Source of the DNA: Glycocaulis alkaliphilus
Lineage (GTDB): Bacteria > Pseudomonadota > Alphaproteobacteria > Caulobacterales > Maricaulaceae
Direction of reading: 5' to 3'
DNA length: 64,000 bases
Assembly (NCBI RefSeq): GCF_004000605.1
Contig: NZ_CP018911.1
Span: 186,001 to 250,000, forward strand
Below are positions 16,665-25,887 of the stretch, piece by piece. Each line of letters starts with the position of its first letter. Within the stretch, counting starts at the first letter, position 1. The notes beneath the pieces were generated by a model. That model worked only from the letters and a program-made list of their open reading frames with translations. It was not told the origin of the DNA and did no database searches. The position numbers and the translations under genes were made by a program.

Positions 16665-17572
16665 CAGGCCAGGCCCTTCTCAAGCGCCTTCGCCGCCCTG
16701 ACAATCGCCTCAACAGCCTGAGGCAATATGCGCGTCATGTTGAGAAACCCATGGGGCACGGTATTGATGACCACCCTTTCCACCGGCACGCCCGATGCGG
16801 CCAGCCGGTCAGCATAGGCTGCACCCTCATTGAGGAGCGGATCAAGCTCTGCGGCCAGAAGGAAGGTAGGCGCAATGCCTTTAAGGTCGTCAGCCAGCAA
16901 GGGCGAGACGCGCACGTCGCGTACATCATCGAGACTGCGCAAATAGGTCAGGCGGATGCGCGTCAGCACCTCGCGCGACAATAGCGGGCCCTCCTGCCAG
17001 GGCTGGCCTGCGCGTTCAATCTCCAGCAATTGCAGGAGCGGGTAGATCAGGAGCTGGAAGGCGGCCTTGCCGCGCCGGTGCTGGGCGATGACAGCAGCCA
17101 GATTGCCGCCCGCCGAGTCCCCGCCAACGGCCAGCCTGTCAGGGGCGAACCCGTAATCGGCCAGCGCGCCCTCCTGCACGGCATCGAATGCCGCCAGCGC
17201 GTCGTTTATGGCAGCCGGGAAGGCATGTTCGGGCGCCTTGCGGTAATTCACCGACACCACGCGCACGCCCGAAGCCGCCGCCAGGCGCTGGCAGAGCGGC
17301 GCATGGGTGTCGATATCACCAACGACAAACCCGCCACCGTGAAAATAGACCAGTCCGGCGCCGTTCTCCGCCGCGTCGAACGGCACCCAGACCCGCACCG
17401 GGATCGGCTCGGACGGTCCGGGCAAAGTCAGATTCTCGATCCTCTCAACGCCCGGTGGCTCAAGCTCTGTAATGGGAATCATGCGCCGCAACGCTTCACG
17501 CATGCCCGGCGCGGTGCGCTCAGGCGTGAAATGCGCTGCCAGATCGGCAAAGACTTTTTCAGGGGTCAGCAT
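16664..17572 (-). CDS. Alpha/beta hydrolase, hormone-sensitive-lipase (HSL) type
   Basis: 302-aa esterase or lipase. The oxyanion-hole motif YFHGGGFVVG and the nucleophile elbow VGGDSAGGNLAAV are typical of the HSL (bacterial type IV) family; the acid residue lies in AAELDPLLNEG and the histidine in VPHGFLN. The ATG at 17572 is chosen because upstream in-frame residues have no family resemblance. Cytoplasmic, as no signal peptide is seen. It leads the hydrolase-selO-pgeF run. Confidence 0.92.
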   Translation of the reverse strand: MLTPEKVFADLAAHFTPERTAPGMREALRRMIPITELEPPGVERIENLTLPGPSEPIPVRVWVPFDAAENGAGLVYFHGGGFVVGDIDTHAPLCQRLAAASGVRVVSVNYRKAPEHAFPAAINDALAAFDAVQEGALADYGFAPDRLAVGGDSAGGNLAAVIAQHRRGKAAFQLLIYPLLQLLEIERAGQPWQEGPLLSREVLTRIRLTYLRSLDDVRDVRVSPLLADDLKGIAPTFLLAAELDPLLNEGAAYADRLAASGVPVERVVINTVPHGFLNMTRILPQAVEAIVRAAKALEKGLA

Positions 17573-17637
17573 GTGAGCTGCATAGTTCGGCGCGCGGGGC
17601 CTCAATGGCAAGCGCCAAAAGAGGCGGCCCGGACAGC

Positions 17638-17976
17638 CTAGTGCAGTTGCACCGGGCTTGCGGCATGGATGCGCCCTGACAGGGCATCCTCGATCTCGCT
17701 TTTGAGCGCCCGCCACGCGGCGGCACTTTCCGCCTCGCCCTTGTCCTCCATTTCGCTAATCGCCTCACACGCATAGCCGAGCGCGCGCGGGCCATGGCGG
17801 TCCACCAGCGTGAAGGCGATCTGGCGGATGTCATCAGGCGTAATGCGTGAGCGGCGCTGGGTGGCTATCGGATGCAAGGGCTGGGTCTCCAGGGCTGGCA
17901 GGTGGCAAGTCGGTGGAGGTATGGCAAAGGGCGGGCCACTCTTTCGCGTTCCGCAATGTATTGGATTAATTTGCAT
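17638..17976 (-). CDS. Small conserved hypothetical protein
   Basis: The well-formed part is the last ~75 residues, from ITPDDIRQIAFTLVDRHGPRALGYACEAISEMEDKG to the end, which reads as a compact helical domain seen in small alphaproteobacterial proteins of unknown function. The start is uncertain. The ATG at 17976 has CAGGA just upstream and gives 112 aa, but the first ~40 residues look low-complexity, and the frame remains open to 18186, inside the ugd start. Function unknown. Confidence 0.5.
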   Translation of the reverse strand: MQINPIHCGTRKSGPPFAIPPPTCHLPALETQPLHPIATQRRSRITPDDIRQIAFTLVDRHGPRALGYACEAISEMEDKGEAESAAAWRALKSEIEDALSGRIHAASPVQLH

Positions 17977-18173
17977 ATTCCTGACAGGCGCGACAGGTGG
18001 AAGGAGGAGGTGCCCGCCGACCGGCCATTCTTGCCCGGCATACTTGTCCGGCGCGCAGCTGGACAGATCCGCAGCCATTGCAGGCCCTGTTTCGGGTGTT
18101 GTTCCTTGCCTGAAAGCCGTATTGCGGGCATTACGCAGATCAGAAGCGGAAGATATGACGGAGTGCCCTTTCC

Positions 18174-19478
18174 ATGCGCGTGGCAATGATCGGTACAGGC
18201 TATGTCGGCCTGGTCTCTGGAGCCTGTTTTGCCGATTTCGGCCATCAGGTGACCTGCATCGACAAGAACGAGGAAAAGATCGCCCTGCTGCGTTCCGGCG
18301 GCGTGCCGATCTACGAGCCGGGCCTCGACCAGCTGGTTCAGCGCAATGTGCGTGAGGGCCGCCTCGACTTTGCCACCGACCTGACCGAAGCCGTGCGCGC
18401 AGCCGATGTGGTCTTCATTGCCGTGGGCACGCCCTCACGCCGGGGCGATGGCCATGCCGATCTGTCCTATGTCCATGCGGCTGCCGAAGAAATTGGCCAG
18501 GTCATGGACGGTTTCACGGTCGTGGTGAACAAGTCGACGGTCCCGGTGGGTACCGGCGATGAGGTGGAAGCGCTCATCCGCAAGGTGCGCCCGGACGGGG
18601 ACTTTGCCGTGGTGTCGAACCCGGAATTCCTGCGCGAGGGCGCGGCGATCGACGACTTCAAGCGTCCTGACCGGGTGGTCGTCGGCACCGAGAATGCGCG
18701 CGCGCGCGACATCATGCGCGAGCTCTACCGGCCGCTTTTCCTCAACGAGACGCCGATCGTGTTCACCTCGCGCCGTACATCCGAGCTGATCAAGTATGCG
18801 GCCAATGCCTTCCTGGCCATGAAGATCACCTTCATCAACGAGATGGCCGATCTGTGCGAGGCCGTGGGCGCGAACGTGCAGGAAGTGTCCAAGGGTATCG
18901 GCCTTGATGGCCGTATCGGCGCGAAATTCCTCCATGCGGGCCCCGGCTATGGTGGCTCCTGCTTCCCCAAGGACACGCTGGCTCTGGTGCGTACCGCGCA
19001 GGAGGCAGACACGCCCTTGCAGCTGGTGGAAGCGACCGTGCGGGTCAATGATGCCCGCAAGCGGGCGATGGCCGACAAGGTGATCGCCGCCTGTGGCGGG
19101 GACGTGTCGGGCAAGACGATCGCGGTGCTGGGCCTGACCTTCAAGCCCAACACCGATGACATGCGCGAGGCCCCGAGCCTCGACATCATTCCCGCCCTTC
19201 AGGCCAAGGGCGCACGCGTTCGCGCCTATGATCCTGCCGGGATCGAGGAGGCCGAGAAGCTTCTGAAAGATGTCGAGTACACGACCGGCCCCTATCTGGC
19301 GCTGGAAGACGCCGACGCGGTGGTCATCATCACCGAGTGGAACGAGTTCCGGGCCCTCGATCTTGATCGCGTCAAGACGGCTCTGAAGGCGCCGGTCGTG
19401 GTGGATCTGCGCAATATCTACGATCCGGCCGAGATGAAGGAAGCCGGCTTGTCCTATACCAGTGTCGGACGGCCGTAA
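18174..19478 (+). CDS. ugd: UDP-glucose 6-dehydrogenase
   Basis: 434-aa NAD-dependent enzyme making UDP-glucuronate for surface polysaccharides. The Rossmann start is MIGTGYVGLVSGACFADFG. Catalytic landmarks are KSTVPVGTGDEVE, NPEFLREGAAIDDF, the lysine in ELIKYAANAFLAMKITFINE, and the active-site cysteine in GPGYGGSCFPKD. The C-terminal UDP-binding domain begins near VLGLTFKPNTDDMREAPS. It converges on the GDP-mannose pyrophosphorylase fusion, with only nine bases between the stop codons, so the two sugar-nucleotide genes sit tail to tail. Confidence 0.96.
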   Translation: MRVAMIGTGYVGLVSGACFADFGHQVTCIDKNEEKIALLRSGGVPIYEPGLDQLVQRNVREGRLDFATDLTEAVRAADVVFIAVGTPSRRGDGHADLSYVHAAAEEIGQVMDGFTVVVNKSTVPVGTGDEVEALIRKVRPDGDFAVVSNPEFLREGAAIDDFKRPDRVVVGTENARARDIMRELYRPLFLNETPIVFTSRRTSELIKYAANAFLAMKITFINEMADLCEAVGANVQEVSKGIGLDGRIGAKFLHAGPGYGGSCFPKDTLALVRTAQEADTPLQLVEATVRVNDARKRAMADKVIAACGGDVSGKTIAVLGLTFKPNTDDMREAPSLDIIPALQAKGARVRAYDPAGIEEAEKLLKDVEYTTGPYLALEDADAVVIITEWNEFRALDLDRVKTALKAPVVVDLRNIYDPAEMKEAGLSYTSVGRP

Positions 19479-19487
19479 GGCTCCCCG

Positions 19488-21653
19488 CTAGCGGGCGGCC
19501 AGTGGTCCGATGGCCGTCATGATGTGATAGAGCATGCTGGCAGGGATGTCCTTTGCCAGCGGCGCTCCGTCCCGGTCATAGGCGTCCATCCAGCCGCCTT
19601 TGCAGGCATCGGCGAGATAGGTGGTGCGAAGCCGCGCCTGCAGGCGTTCTGCTTCCCCCGGAGCCGCCGTTTCAGGGTGGCGCAGGCGCGCGCGCAGCAT
19701 TTCCAGCTGCGGCCACAGACGCCGGTTCCCGTCCAGAACAGTGCCTTGCGTGTCCACGCTGTTATGCGCAAACCCGCTCTGGCGGTCTCGTCCCTTACTG
19801 TCAGCAAACCCGATCATGCGCCTGCGCCAGCTGATGAGATCATGGCCGGTCCGCGCTTCGTATTCGGCCAGCAACCAGGCCCATTCATGGCAATGGCCGG
19901 GCTCGGTGCGCCACGGCCCGCTCCCCCTTGACCAGTCTGCGTGCAAATCCTCGACCACTGCCCCGCTGGCCGGATGGAAGAAGCTGTCTTCAAAGCGCTC
20001 TACGCAAAGGCGCGCGCAGTCCAGCGCATCGGCAGAGCCACTGGCGGCCTCGAGTGCCAGGCACGCTTCGAGAAGGTGCATGTGCGGGTTTGCGGCGCGC
20101 ACATCGGGTGCCATTTCCGGATCGTAAAACCCCTCGCCGGATCTGTCCGCCATCCGGCTTGTCACGAAATCCAGCGCTTCCAGCGCCAGTTCCAGCGCCC
20201 GCGCCTCGCCAAAGGCCTGAAAAGCGGCGGCACCGGCCAGAATGACAAAAGCATGGTCATAAAGCCCGCGTCTTGGGTCCAGAGCGTTGCCTGAACGGTC
20301 CAGACGGTGAACCCATCCGCCAGCCGATGCGCGGGCCGGGCCATCAAGATACTCAAGGCCCAGCATCGCGATGTGGCGCGCCTCGCCCTTGTTCCAGCCC
20401 AGCAGGGCGGCCTGTGAGAAGGCGAAAATCTGGCGCGGGATGACCCGCATGCGCCGTTCGCGCTCCGGCTGGGACGTGCCATCCAGCGACAGGGTTTCAA
20501 CAAACCCGCCTCTGTCTGCGTCCCAGGCAGTGCGCGCCCATAAGGGCAGACAGTCATCGAACAGCCAGCGGCGCGCCCAGTCCGCCGCCGCCGGTGAAAG
20601 AGGGGACACAGATTGCGCAGCGCTGACGAGCGGCTTGATACCGGCCGCCTCGTCAAGGCGGGTCACGATGACCGCCTCGCGGGTTGCGGCAATGGCCAGT
20701 CCGTCCACGCCTTTCACCGCGATGACAGGGCCCTCGCTGCGGACATAGCTTCCGGTGACGCCATGCAGGACGGCCGGCCCGTCCACCGTGTTTCCGTTCG
20801 CGTCTGGCTCTGACAGGGCTTTGAGCGCGGCATAGTCACCCACATCACTCCAGCCCATGTCTACCGGGACCAGGCTTGCCAGAGGCGTTTTCTCCATCAC
20901 GGCATAATCAATGCTGATGGCCGGGGCCGCCGCAAAGGCAGAGCGTGCCACGATACGCGCGCCGATAACCGTGTCCGTTTTTGCGCCTGCCAGCGCCTCG
21001 CGCGCTGCCGACAGCACAGACGGCGCCTCCCGCTCCAGCTCGCCCAGCATCACATCCGCCCGGAACAGGAAAATGCCCGCATTCCAGAAGTATTCGCCCG
21101 AAGCGAGATAGTCCCTGGCGGTGGCGAGGTCCGGCTTCTCCACGAAGGCTTCCACCTTGCGTACCGCCCCGGCTTCACAGGCACGGATATAGCCATAGCC
21201 GGTCGCCGGGTGGTCAGGCGTGATGCCGAAAACGACGATGCGCCCGTCCGCGGCAGCCTTTGCCCCGCTGGCGATGGCCTCAAGGAAGCGTTCAGGCCGG
21301 GCAATATGATGATCGGCAGGCAGGATCAGCACCAGCGCGTGAGGCAAGGCTGACAGGGCCGCCAGCGCCACGGCTGGCGCAGAATCGCGCGCCACCGGCT
21401 CCAGAATGAGGGCGGCATCCGGCAGATGCGTGCGCAGGAGGGCGCCGTGGCGTTCAGACCCTATCGCGGTAACGGGCAGAAAGCCCATATCGGTGCGCCC
21501 TCCGGCCTCAAGGCGCAGTGCCGTTTCGGCCAGCATGGTGCGTCCCGAAGGCAGGCTCAGAAACGGTTTGGGGCGCAGCGCGTCTGACAGGGGCCAGAGC
21601 CGGCTGCCGGCCCCGCCGCACAGGATGAAGGGCATGATCGTGTGCGCACTCAT
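19488..21653 (-). CDS. Fused mannose-1-phosphate guanylyltransferase and AGE-family sugar isomerase
   Basis: 721 aa in two parts. Residues 1 to ~350 form a nucleotidyltransferase with LCGGAGSRLWPLS, RPKPFL, ADHHIA and FVEKPDLA, as in ManC/GMP. Residues ~355 to 721 form an alpha/alpha-barrel of the N-acylglucosamine-2-epimerase (AGE) family (GWVHRLDRSG, GLYDHAFVILAGAA, CHEWAWLLAEYEAR, GGWMDAYDRDG). The second part probably acts as phosphomannose isomerase, replacing the cupin isomerase found in classical ManC/AlgA fusions. The protein would feed fructose-6-P to GDP-mannose, apart from the mutase step. Confidence 0.9.
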   Translation of the reverse strand: MSAHTIMPFILCGGAGSRLWPLSDALRPKPFLSLPSGRTMLAETALRLEAGGRTDMGFLPVTAIGSERHGALLRTHLPDAALILEPVARDSAPAVALAALSALPHALVLILPADHHIARPERFLEAIASGAKAAADGRIVVFGITPDHPATGYGYIRACEAGAVRKVEAFVEKPDLATARDYLASGEYFWNAGIFLFRADVMLGELEREAPSVLSAAREALAGAKTDTVIGARIVARSAFAAAPAISIDYAVMEKTPLASLVPVDMGWSDVGDYAALKALSEPDANGNTVDGPAVLHGVTGSYVRSEGPVIAVKGVDGLAIAATREAVIVTRLDEAAGIKPLVSAAQSVSPLSPAAADWARRWLFDDCLPLWARTAWDADRGGFVETLSLDGTSQPERERRMRVIPRQIFAFSQAALLGWNKGEARHIAMLGLEYLDGPARASAGGWVHRLDRSGNALDPRRGLYDHAFVILAGAAAFQAFGEARALELALEALDFVTSRMADRSGEGFYDPEMAPDVRAANPHMHLLEACLALEAASGSADALDCARLCVERFEDSFFHPASGAVVEDLHADWSRGSGPWRTEPGHCHEWAWLLAEYEARTGHDLISWRRRMIGFADSKGRDRQSGFAHNSVDTQGTVLDGNRRLWPQLEMLRARLRHPETAAPGEAERLQARLRTTYLADACKGGWMDAYDRDGAPLAKDIPASMLYHIMTAIGPLAAR

Positions 21654-21814
21654 CGACAGCCCTGCCCCCTTCTTCCCTCACGGCCAGACATGCATGCCGG
21701 CATGCGCGCTCTTTGCCCATAGCCCGCTTCGCCCGGACATGGCCAGTTCGTGCCAGCTGGCTTTGCCCGGCCGGTCCCTTGCGGGCATTGATGACGATAC
21801 GGATGAAAGACTGC

Positions 21815-22486
21815 TTAAGGGGCCGTTGCAAACCAGATCGTGTGCATCGGTCCCTTGCCGTTTTCCCGCGCGCGCACCTTCACCTCCTCGACACGAAAGC
21901 CCATGTGTTTGAGCCTCTGGGTGAAGGCCCGGTCCGGGCTTGCAGACCACACAGCGAGAACGCCGCCGGGCTTCAGCGCCGCGTGGGCGCTGGCAAGCCC
22001 CTGCACGCTGTAAAGACCATCATTGGCGGGGCGCGTCAGCCCGTCGGGTCCGTTATCGACATCCAGCAGGATTGCATCATAGCTTTGCCTGCCGGCCGCG
22101 ATTTCTGCGCCGACATCACCAATGCGCAGCTCGACACGGTGGTCATCAAGGCAGCCTTGCGTCATCGCCTGCATGGGGCCGCGTGCCCATTCGATAATGC
22201 CGGGAACCAGCTCTGCCACCACAAGGCGGGCATCACGCCCGAGCTCTGCCAGGGCCGCCCGCAAGGTAAAGCCCATCCCATAGCCGCCAATCAGCAGCCG
22301 GGGCGCGGGCCGCGCGCCCAGCCTCTGGCACGTCATAATGGCGAGCGCCTTCTCAGAGCCGCTCATGCGGCTGCTCATCAGCTCGTTGCGGTCCAGCATG
22401 ATGATGAAGGCATTGTCGTGCCGGACCAGCCGCAGCGGCGGGCCGCCGGGAACCTCGGCCTCGCCAATCAGCTCGCGTGGTTTCAT
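21815..22486 (-). CDS. Spermidine-synthase-like methyltransferase-fold protein
   Basis: 223 aa. The nucleotide-binding loop LLIGGYGMGFTLRAALAELG, the acidic VVAELVPGIIEWARG and DAILLDVDNGPDGL match the spermidine synthase/SAM-methyltransferase fold. It is shorter than true spermidine synthases and lacks an obvious putrescine site, so the substrate is unknown. The start overlaps the stop of the upstream DUF6481-like gene by ATGA. Confidence 0.8.
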   Translation of the reverse strand: MKPRELIGEAEVPGGPPLRLVRHDNAFIIMLDRNELMSSRMSGSEKALAIMTCQRLGARPAPRLLIGGYGMGFTLRAALAELGRDARLVVAELVPGIIEWARGPMQAMTQGCLDDHRVELRIGDVGAEIAAGRQSYDAILLDVDNGPDGLTRPANDGLYSVQGLASAHAALKPGGVLAVWSASPDRAFTQRLKHMGFRVEEVKVRARENGKGPMHTIWFATAP

Positions 22487-22797
22487 TTTTGCCGGGCTTT
22501 ACGAGCCGCATAGCGGGCATCACGCGCGGCCTTCAGTTCAGCTTCGGTCCGCTGCGCTGCTTCGGCCTCTGCCGCCGCCTGTGCCTTGTCTGCCTCCGCC
22601 TTGGCAATCCTGGCCGCAGCCGCCTCGGCCTTTCTGGCCGCCCGGCGTTCTTCGCGTTCCGCTTGGGCGGCCTTGCGCGCTGCCAGAACGGCCGGATCGG
22701 GCGCGGGCTTGTTGCGTAATTGCTCTATGGCGCCTTGTTTTGCGGCGCGCGCCGCTGCTCTGCGTTCGTTGAAATCGGGAGCCTTGAAGCCTGCCAT
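22483..22797 (-). CDS. Small Ala/Lys-rich coiled-coil protein (DUF6481-like)
   Basis: 104 aa. Begins MAGFKAPDFNERRAAARAAKQ and is otherwise one long charged Ala/Lys/Glu/Arg helix (about residues 30-104), as in the DUF6481 group of short alphaproteobacterial proteins. No signal peptide or membrane helix. It is translationally coupled to the spermidine-synthase-like gene. Function unknown; a nucleic-acid or membrane-surface binding helix is possible. Confidence 0.7.
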   Translation of the reverse strand: MAGFKAPDFNERRAAARAAKQGAIEQLRNKPAPDPAVLAARKAAQAEREERRAARKAEAAAARIAKAEADKAQAAAEAEAAQRTEAELKAARDARYAARKARQK

Positions 22798-22897
22798 TAC
22801 TGTTCCATTGTGTTGCGGCGCGCATGATGGACGCCTTCAGGCCTGCATATAACCTGATCGGCATCCGCATTCTTCTGCACGTAGCAGATTTTACGCG

Positions 22898-23263
22898 TCA
22901 GTCATTCTCCGAGGCGCATGTAACGCATCGTGTGACCGCAGGATCGGCTTCCAGACGCTTCAGCGCGATGGCCTCACCGCATTCATCGCACCAGCCGAAC
23001 TCGCCCGCCTCCAGACGGGTCAGTGCGTCCTGAAGATGACGGCGGCGGGCGGTGCGGCGGCGCTCGGCGGCCTGCGCCATGGCCTGGACCTGAAGCGAGT
23101 CGATACGCGAAACCCGGCCGATACTCTGCTGGTCCAGCTCCACCGGCGAGCGGTCTGCGCTGCCCGCATCGGTAAGTGCCCGGAGCTGTTCCAGCTCCGC
23201 TTCTATCGGCGGGCGGAAATGTGCATCAAGGGCTTCGGGGGAGAGGCTCTCTTCCGTCATCAA
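22898..23263 (-). CDS. DksA/TraR family zinc-finger transcription factor
   Basis: 121-aa RNA-polymerase secondary-channel regulator. The four-cysteine zinc finger is intact (CDEC ... CVTC near the C-terminus), and a coiled-coil region precedes it. It is shorter than full DksA (~150 aa), so it is best called DksA/TraR-like. It lies 8 bases downstream of a universal stress protein gene and just after a SulP transporter, all on the minus strand, suggesting a stress-linked run. Confidence 0.88.
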   Translation of the reverse strand: MMTEESLSPEALDAHFRPPIEAELEQLRALTDAGSADRSPVELDQQSIGRVSRIDSLQVQAMAQAAERRRTARRRHLQDALTRLEAGEFGWCDECGEAIALKRLEADPAVTRCVTCASEND

Positions 23264-23271
23264 TCCCGATA

Positions 23272-24126
23272 CTAGCGGAACAGCATGACAGGCACAGGGC
23301 AGGAGCGCAGCATTTCTGTCGTCGTGCTGCCGATGACCAGATTGCGGATGCGCGAATGACCATACGCACCCATGACCAGAAGGCCGATACCGCGTGCCGT
23401 GATGCGCTGCGAGATCGCCTCTTCGGGTTTGCCGGGGAGAATTTCCGCCGTCACCTCATGCCCGCCTGCGCTCAACAGGGCGGCGGCATTGTCCAGCTTT
23501 GCCCGGCGCTCAGGGGTCTCTTCACCCACTGACACGATATCAATGGGCGTTCCGGCCAGCAGCCTGCCTTTGGCCAGATGGGCAACCGCCCTGTCCCCGC
23601 TTGCCCCGCCATCATAGGCGATGAGAGCACGTTCCACGGGCTGGAACGCCCGCGATGCCGCCAGTACGGGCTTCGTGGCGGCTCGCACGATGCGCTCCAG
23701 ATTGGAACCCAGATGGCCCTTGGCGAAGTCTGCCGCCTCACCGCGCTTGCCCAGTATGATGAGGTCGGCCTCCGCCTCGACATCGTGGATCGCTTCCACG
23801 ATATCGCCGTGGCGCAGGCGGGTGGTAACAGGGTTGACGCCTGCCGCCTCCATCTCGGCTTTTGCCGCGTCCAGAATGATCCGTCCGCGCTCCTTGGCGA
23901 GCTTTGCGCGTTCGGCATCATGTTGCGCGAGCTTTTCCAGAAGCTCTGAGCGCGCGCCAAGGGTGAGATTGCCGGAAAGATTGACCGGCTGGCTGGCAGT
24001 ATCCCGGCGGCCAAGCACATGGAGAAGCTCCACGCTCGCGCCGGTTTTCGAGGCGGCCCACGCCGCGTGATCGCAGACGCTGCTGGCGTATATCGAGCCG
24101 TCAATCAGAGCCAGGATATGGGTCAT
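23272..24126 (-). CDS. Two-domain universal stress protein (UspE-like)
   Basis: 284 aa made of two UspA folds in tandem, about 1-145 and 150-284. The first domain opens with ILALIDGSIYASSVCDHAAWA and the second with ALIAYDGGASGDRAVAHLAKG. The second carries GLLVMGAYGHSRIRNLVIGSTT, which fits the ATP-binding G-x2-G-x9-G(S/T) pattern. The first has LIILGKRGEAADFAKGHLGS. Likely a cytoplasmic nucleotide-binding stress factor. It starts 10 bases after the SulP gene stop. Confidence 0.9.
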   Translation of the reverse strand: MTHILALIDGSIYASSVCDHAAWAASKTGASVELLHVLGRRDTASQPVNLSGNLTLGARSELLEKLAQHDAERAKLAKERGRIILDAAKAEMEAAGVNPVTTRLRHGDIVEAIHDVEAEADLIILGKRGEAADFAKGHLGSNLERIVRAATKPVLAASRAFQPVERALIAYDGGASGDRAVAHLAKGRLLAGTPIDIVSVGEETPERRAKLDNAAALLSAGGHEVTAEILPGKPEEAISQRITARGIGLLVMGAYGHSRIRNLVIGSTTTEMLRSCPVPVMLFR

Positions 24127-24136
24127 GTCCGGCCTC

Positions 24137-25642
24137 CTAATGGCCCATCAGGCGGTCAAGCGCGCCGGGTTTGTCGTGAATGCCAAGACGGTCAACCAGG
24201 GTGCGGCTGGCCGTGTTCATGCCCTTGAGCTCCACCTCCGCCCCTTCGCGGCGGAACTTCAGCACGGCCATGTCAATCGCCGCGACGCTGGAGAGATCCC
24301 AGATATGGGCAGCGGACAGGTCTATCGTCACCTTGTCCAGCACTTCCTTGAAATCAAACGCCTTCATGAAGTCCTCCGAAGAGGCGAAGAAGAGCTGGCC
24401 GGTAACGGTATAGGTCCGTTCGCGGCCATCCTCGCTGGCAAGGGTGCTGACCGCAAAATTACGTGAGACCCGCCAGGCAAAGAAAATCCCGGAGAGCAAC
24501 ACGCCCACCCCCACACCGATGGCTAGGTTATGGCTGAAGATGACCGTAACCACCGTGGCGATCATCACAAAGCTGGAGCTTTTGGGGTGATCGCGCAGAT
24601 TCTTCACCGAGCGCCAGGAGAAGGTGCCGATGGACACCATGATCATGATGGCCACCAGGGCGGGCATCGGAATCAGTCCCACCCACTCTCCCAGCACCAG
24701 GATCATGAAGAGCAGGAACAGGCCCGCCATCAGCGTGGAAAGCCGCCCGCGCCCGCCGGATTTTATGTTGATGATGGACTGGCCGATCATGGCGCAACCC
24801 GCCATGCCTCCGATAAAGCCGGTCGCGGTATTGGCGATGCCCTGTCCGATGCATTCGCGGTTGCGGTCGGACGGGGTGTCTGTGAGATCATCGACGATCT
24901 GCGCTGTCAGGAGCGATTCCAGTAGGCCCACCATCGCCACGGCTGCCGAGTAGGGCAGGATGATCATCAGGGTTTCGAAGTTGAACGGAATGTCCGGGAT
25001 CAGGAAGACCGGCAGGGTGGAGGGCAGCTCGCCCATATCCGACACGGTGCGCACATCCATACCCAGCCACATGGCGAGCCCTGTCAGCACAATGATGCAG
25101 ACCAGCGGCGAGGGGATGGCTTTGGTCAGATACGGAAAGCAGTAAATGATCGCCAGCCCGCCTGCGACCATGGCGTAGGTCACCCACGTCACATTGATGA
25201 GTTCGGGTATCTGGGCCAGGAAGATCAGGATCGCCAGCGCATTGACGAAGCCGGTCAGAACCGAGCGCGACACAAAGCGCATGACAAAGCCAAGCTTGAG
25301 CACCCCCGCACCGATCTGGATGAGCCCTGCCAGCACCGTCGCGGCCAGCAGGTATTGCAGGCCGTGATCGCGCACTAGCGTCACCATCAACACCGCCGTG
25401 GCCGCCGTAGCCGCCGAGATCATGCCCGGACGGCCGCCGGTAAAGGCAATCAGCACCGCAATGGAAAAGCTGGCATAGAGCCCAACCTGCGGATCGACAC
25501 CGGCAATGATGGAAAACGCGATGGCTTCGGGTATCAGCGCCAGCGCCACGACCAGCCCGGCGAGCACATCGCCTCGCACATTGCCAAACCATTCAGCCCG
25601 GATACGGCGCAGAATCTCGAAATCAAGGGAAGGAAGGGTCAT
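24137..25642 (-). CDS. SulP family anion transporter with STAS domain
   Basis: 501-aa SLC26/SulP permease for sulfate, bicarbonate or similar anions. The signature [27 protein letters not shown] opens the membrane domain of 10-14 helices (to about residue 390). A C-terminal STAS domain ([21 protein letters not shown]) follows. The ATG at 25642 has a GGGA element upstream; an ATG at 25699 would add 19 poorly conserved residues. Probably co-transcribed with the downstream stress protein and DksA-like gene. Substrate not determinable. Confidence 0.9.
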   Translation of the reverse strand: MTLPSLDFEILRRIRAEWFGNVRGDVLAGLVVALALIPEAIAFSIIAGVDPQVGLYASFSIAVLIAFTGGRPGMISAATAATAVLMVTLVRDHGLQYLLAATVLAGLIQIGAGVLKLGFVMRFVSRSVLTGFVNALAILIFLAQIPELINVTWVTYAMVAGGLAIIYCFPYLTKAIPSPLVCIIVLTGLAMWLGMDVRTVSDMGELPSTLPVFLIPDIPFNFETLMIILPYSAAVAMVGLLESLLTAQIVDDLTDTPSDRNRECIGQGIANTATGFIGGMAGCAMIGQSIINIKSGGRGRLSTLMAGLFLLFMILVLGEWVGLIPMPALVAIMIMVSIGTFSWRSVKNLRDHPKSSSFVMIATVVTVIFSHNLAIGVGVGVLLSGIFFAWRVSRNFAVSTLASEDGRERTYTVTGQLFFASSEDFMKAFDFKEVLDKVTIDLSAAHIWDLSSVAAIDMAVLKFRREGAEVELKGMNTASRTLVDRLGIHDKPGALDRLMGH

Positions 25643-25794
25643 AGGCGGTCCCGCAAGGCGCGCGCCGGACCGCTGACTACCTGCGTTCAGGTCAGCCATG
25701 GGTGCCGGACACCGATTGTCAGATTGCGCGCCAAGCCGCAGCGAGGGCGGGAGCGCTATTCAGCGCCGCTCTATATGCTGCAGTGCCGCATGGC

Positions 25795-25833
25795 AAGGCG
25801 GAATACCGGCCTGCTTGGCAGGTATTCCGCCTT
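25795..25833. terminator. Stable hairpin downstream of the autotransporter gene
   Basis: Perfect 13-bp arms AAGGCGGAATACC (25795-25807) and GGTATTCCGCCTT (25821-25833) around a 13-base loop. It lies 55 bases past the autotransporter stop codon. The T-run is short on either strand, so termination efficiency is uncertain. A second hairpin follows at 25841-25867. Confidence 0.5.
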
Positions 25834-25840
25834 TGTGCCC

Positions 25841-25867
25841 CCTGAAACCTAACTGGCCGGTTTCAGG
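25841..25867. terminator. Second hairpin downstream of the autotransporter gene
   Basis: Arms CCTGAAACC (25841-25849) and GGTTTCAGG (25859-25867), 9 bp, 9-base loop, 20 bases past the autotransporter stop codon. With its neighbour it may end or stabilise that mRNA. Confidence 0.4.
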
Positions 25868-25887
25868 AGGTGCTTGCCGCCTTGCCC

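Noticed and set aside
15387-16721. 444-codon plus-strand frame opposite selO
   Set aside because: Shadow of selO, whose family motifs are complete on the minus strand.
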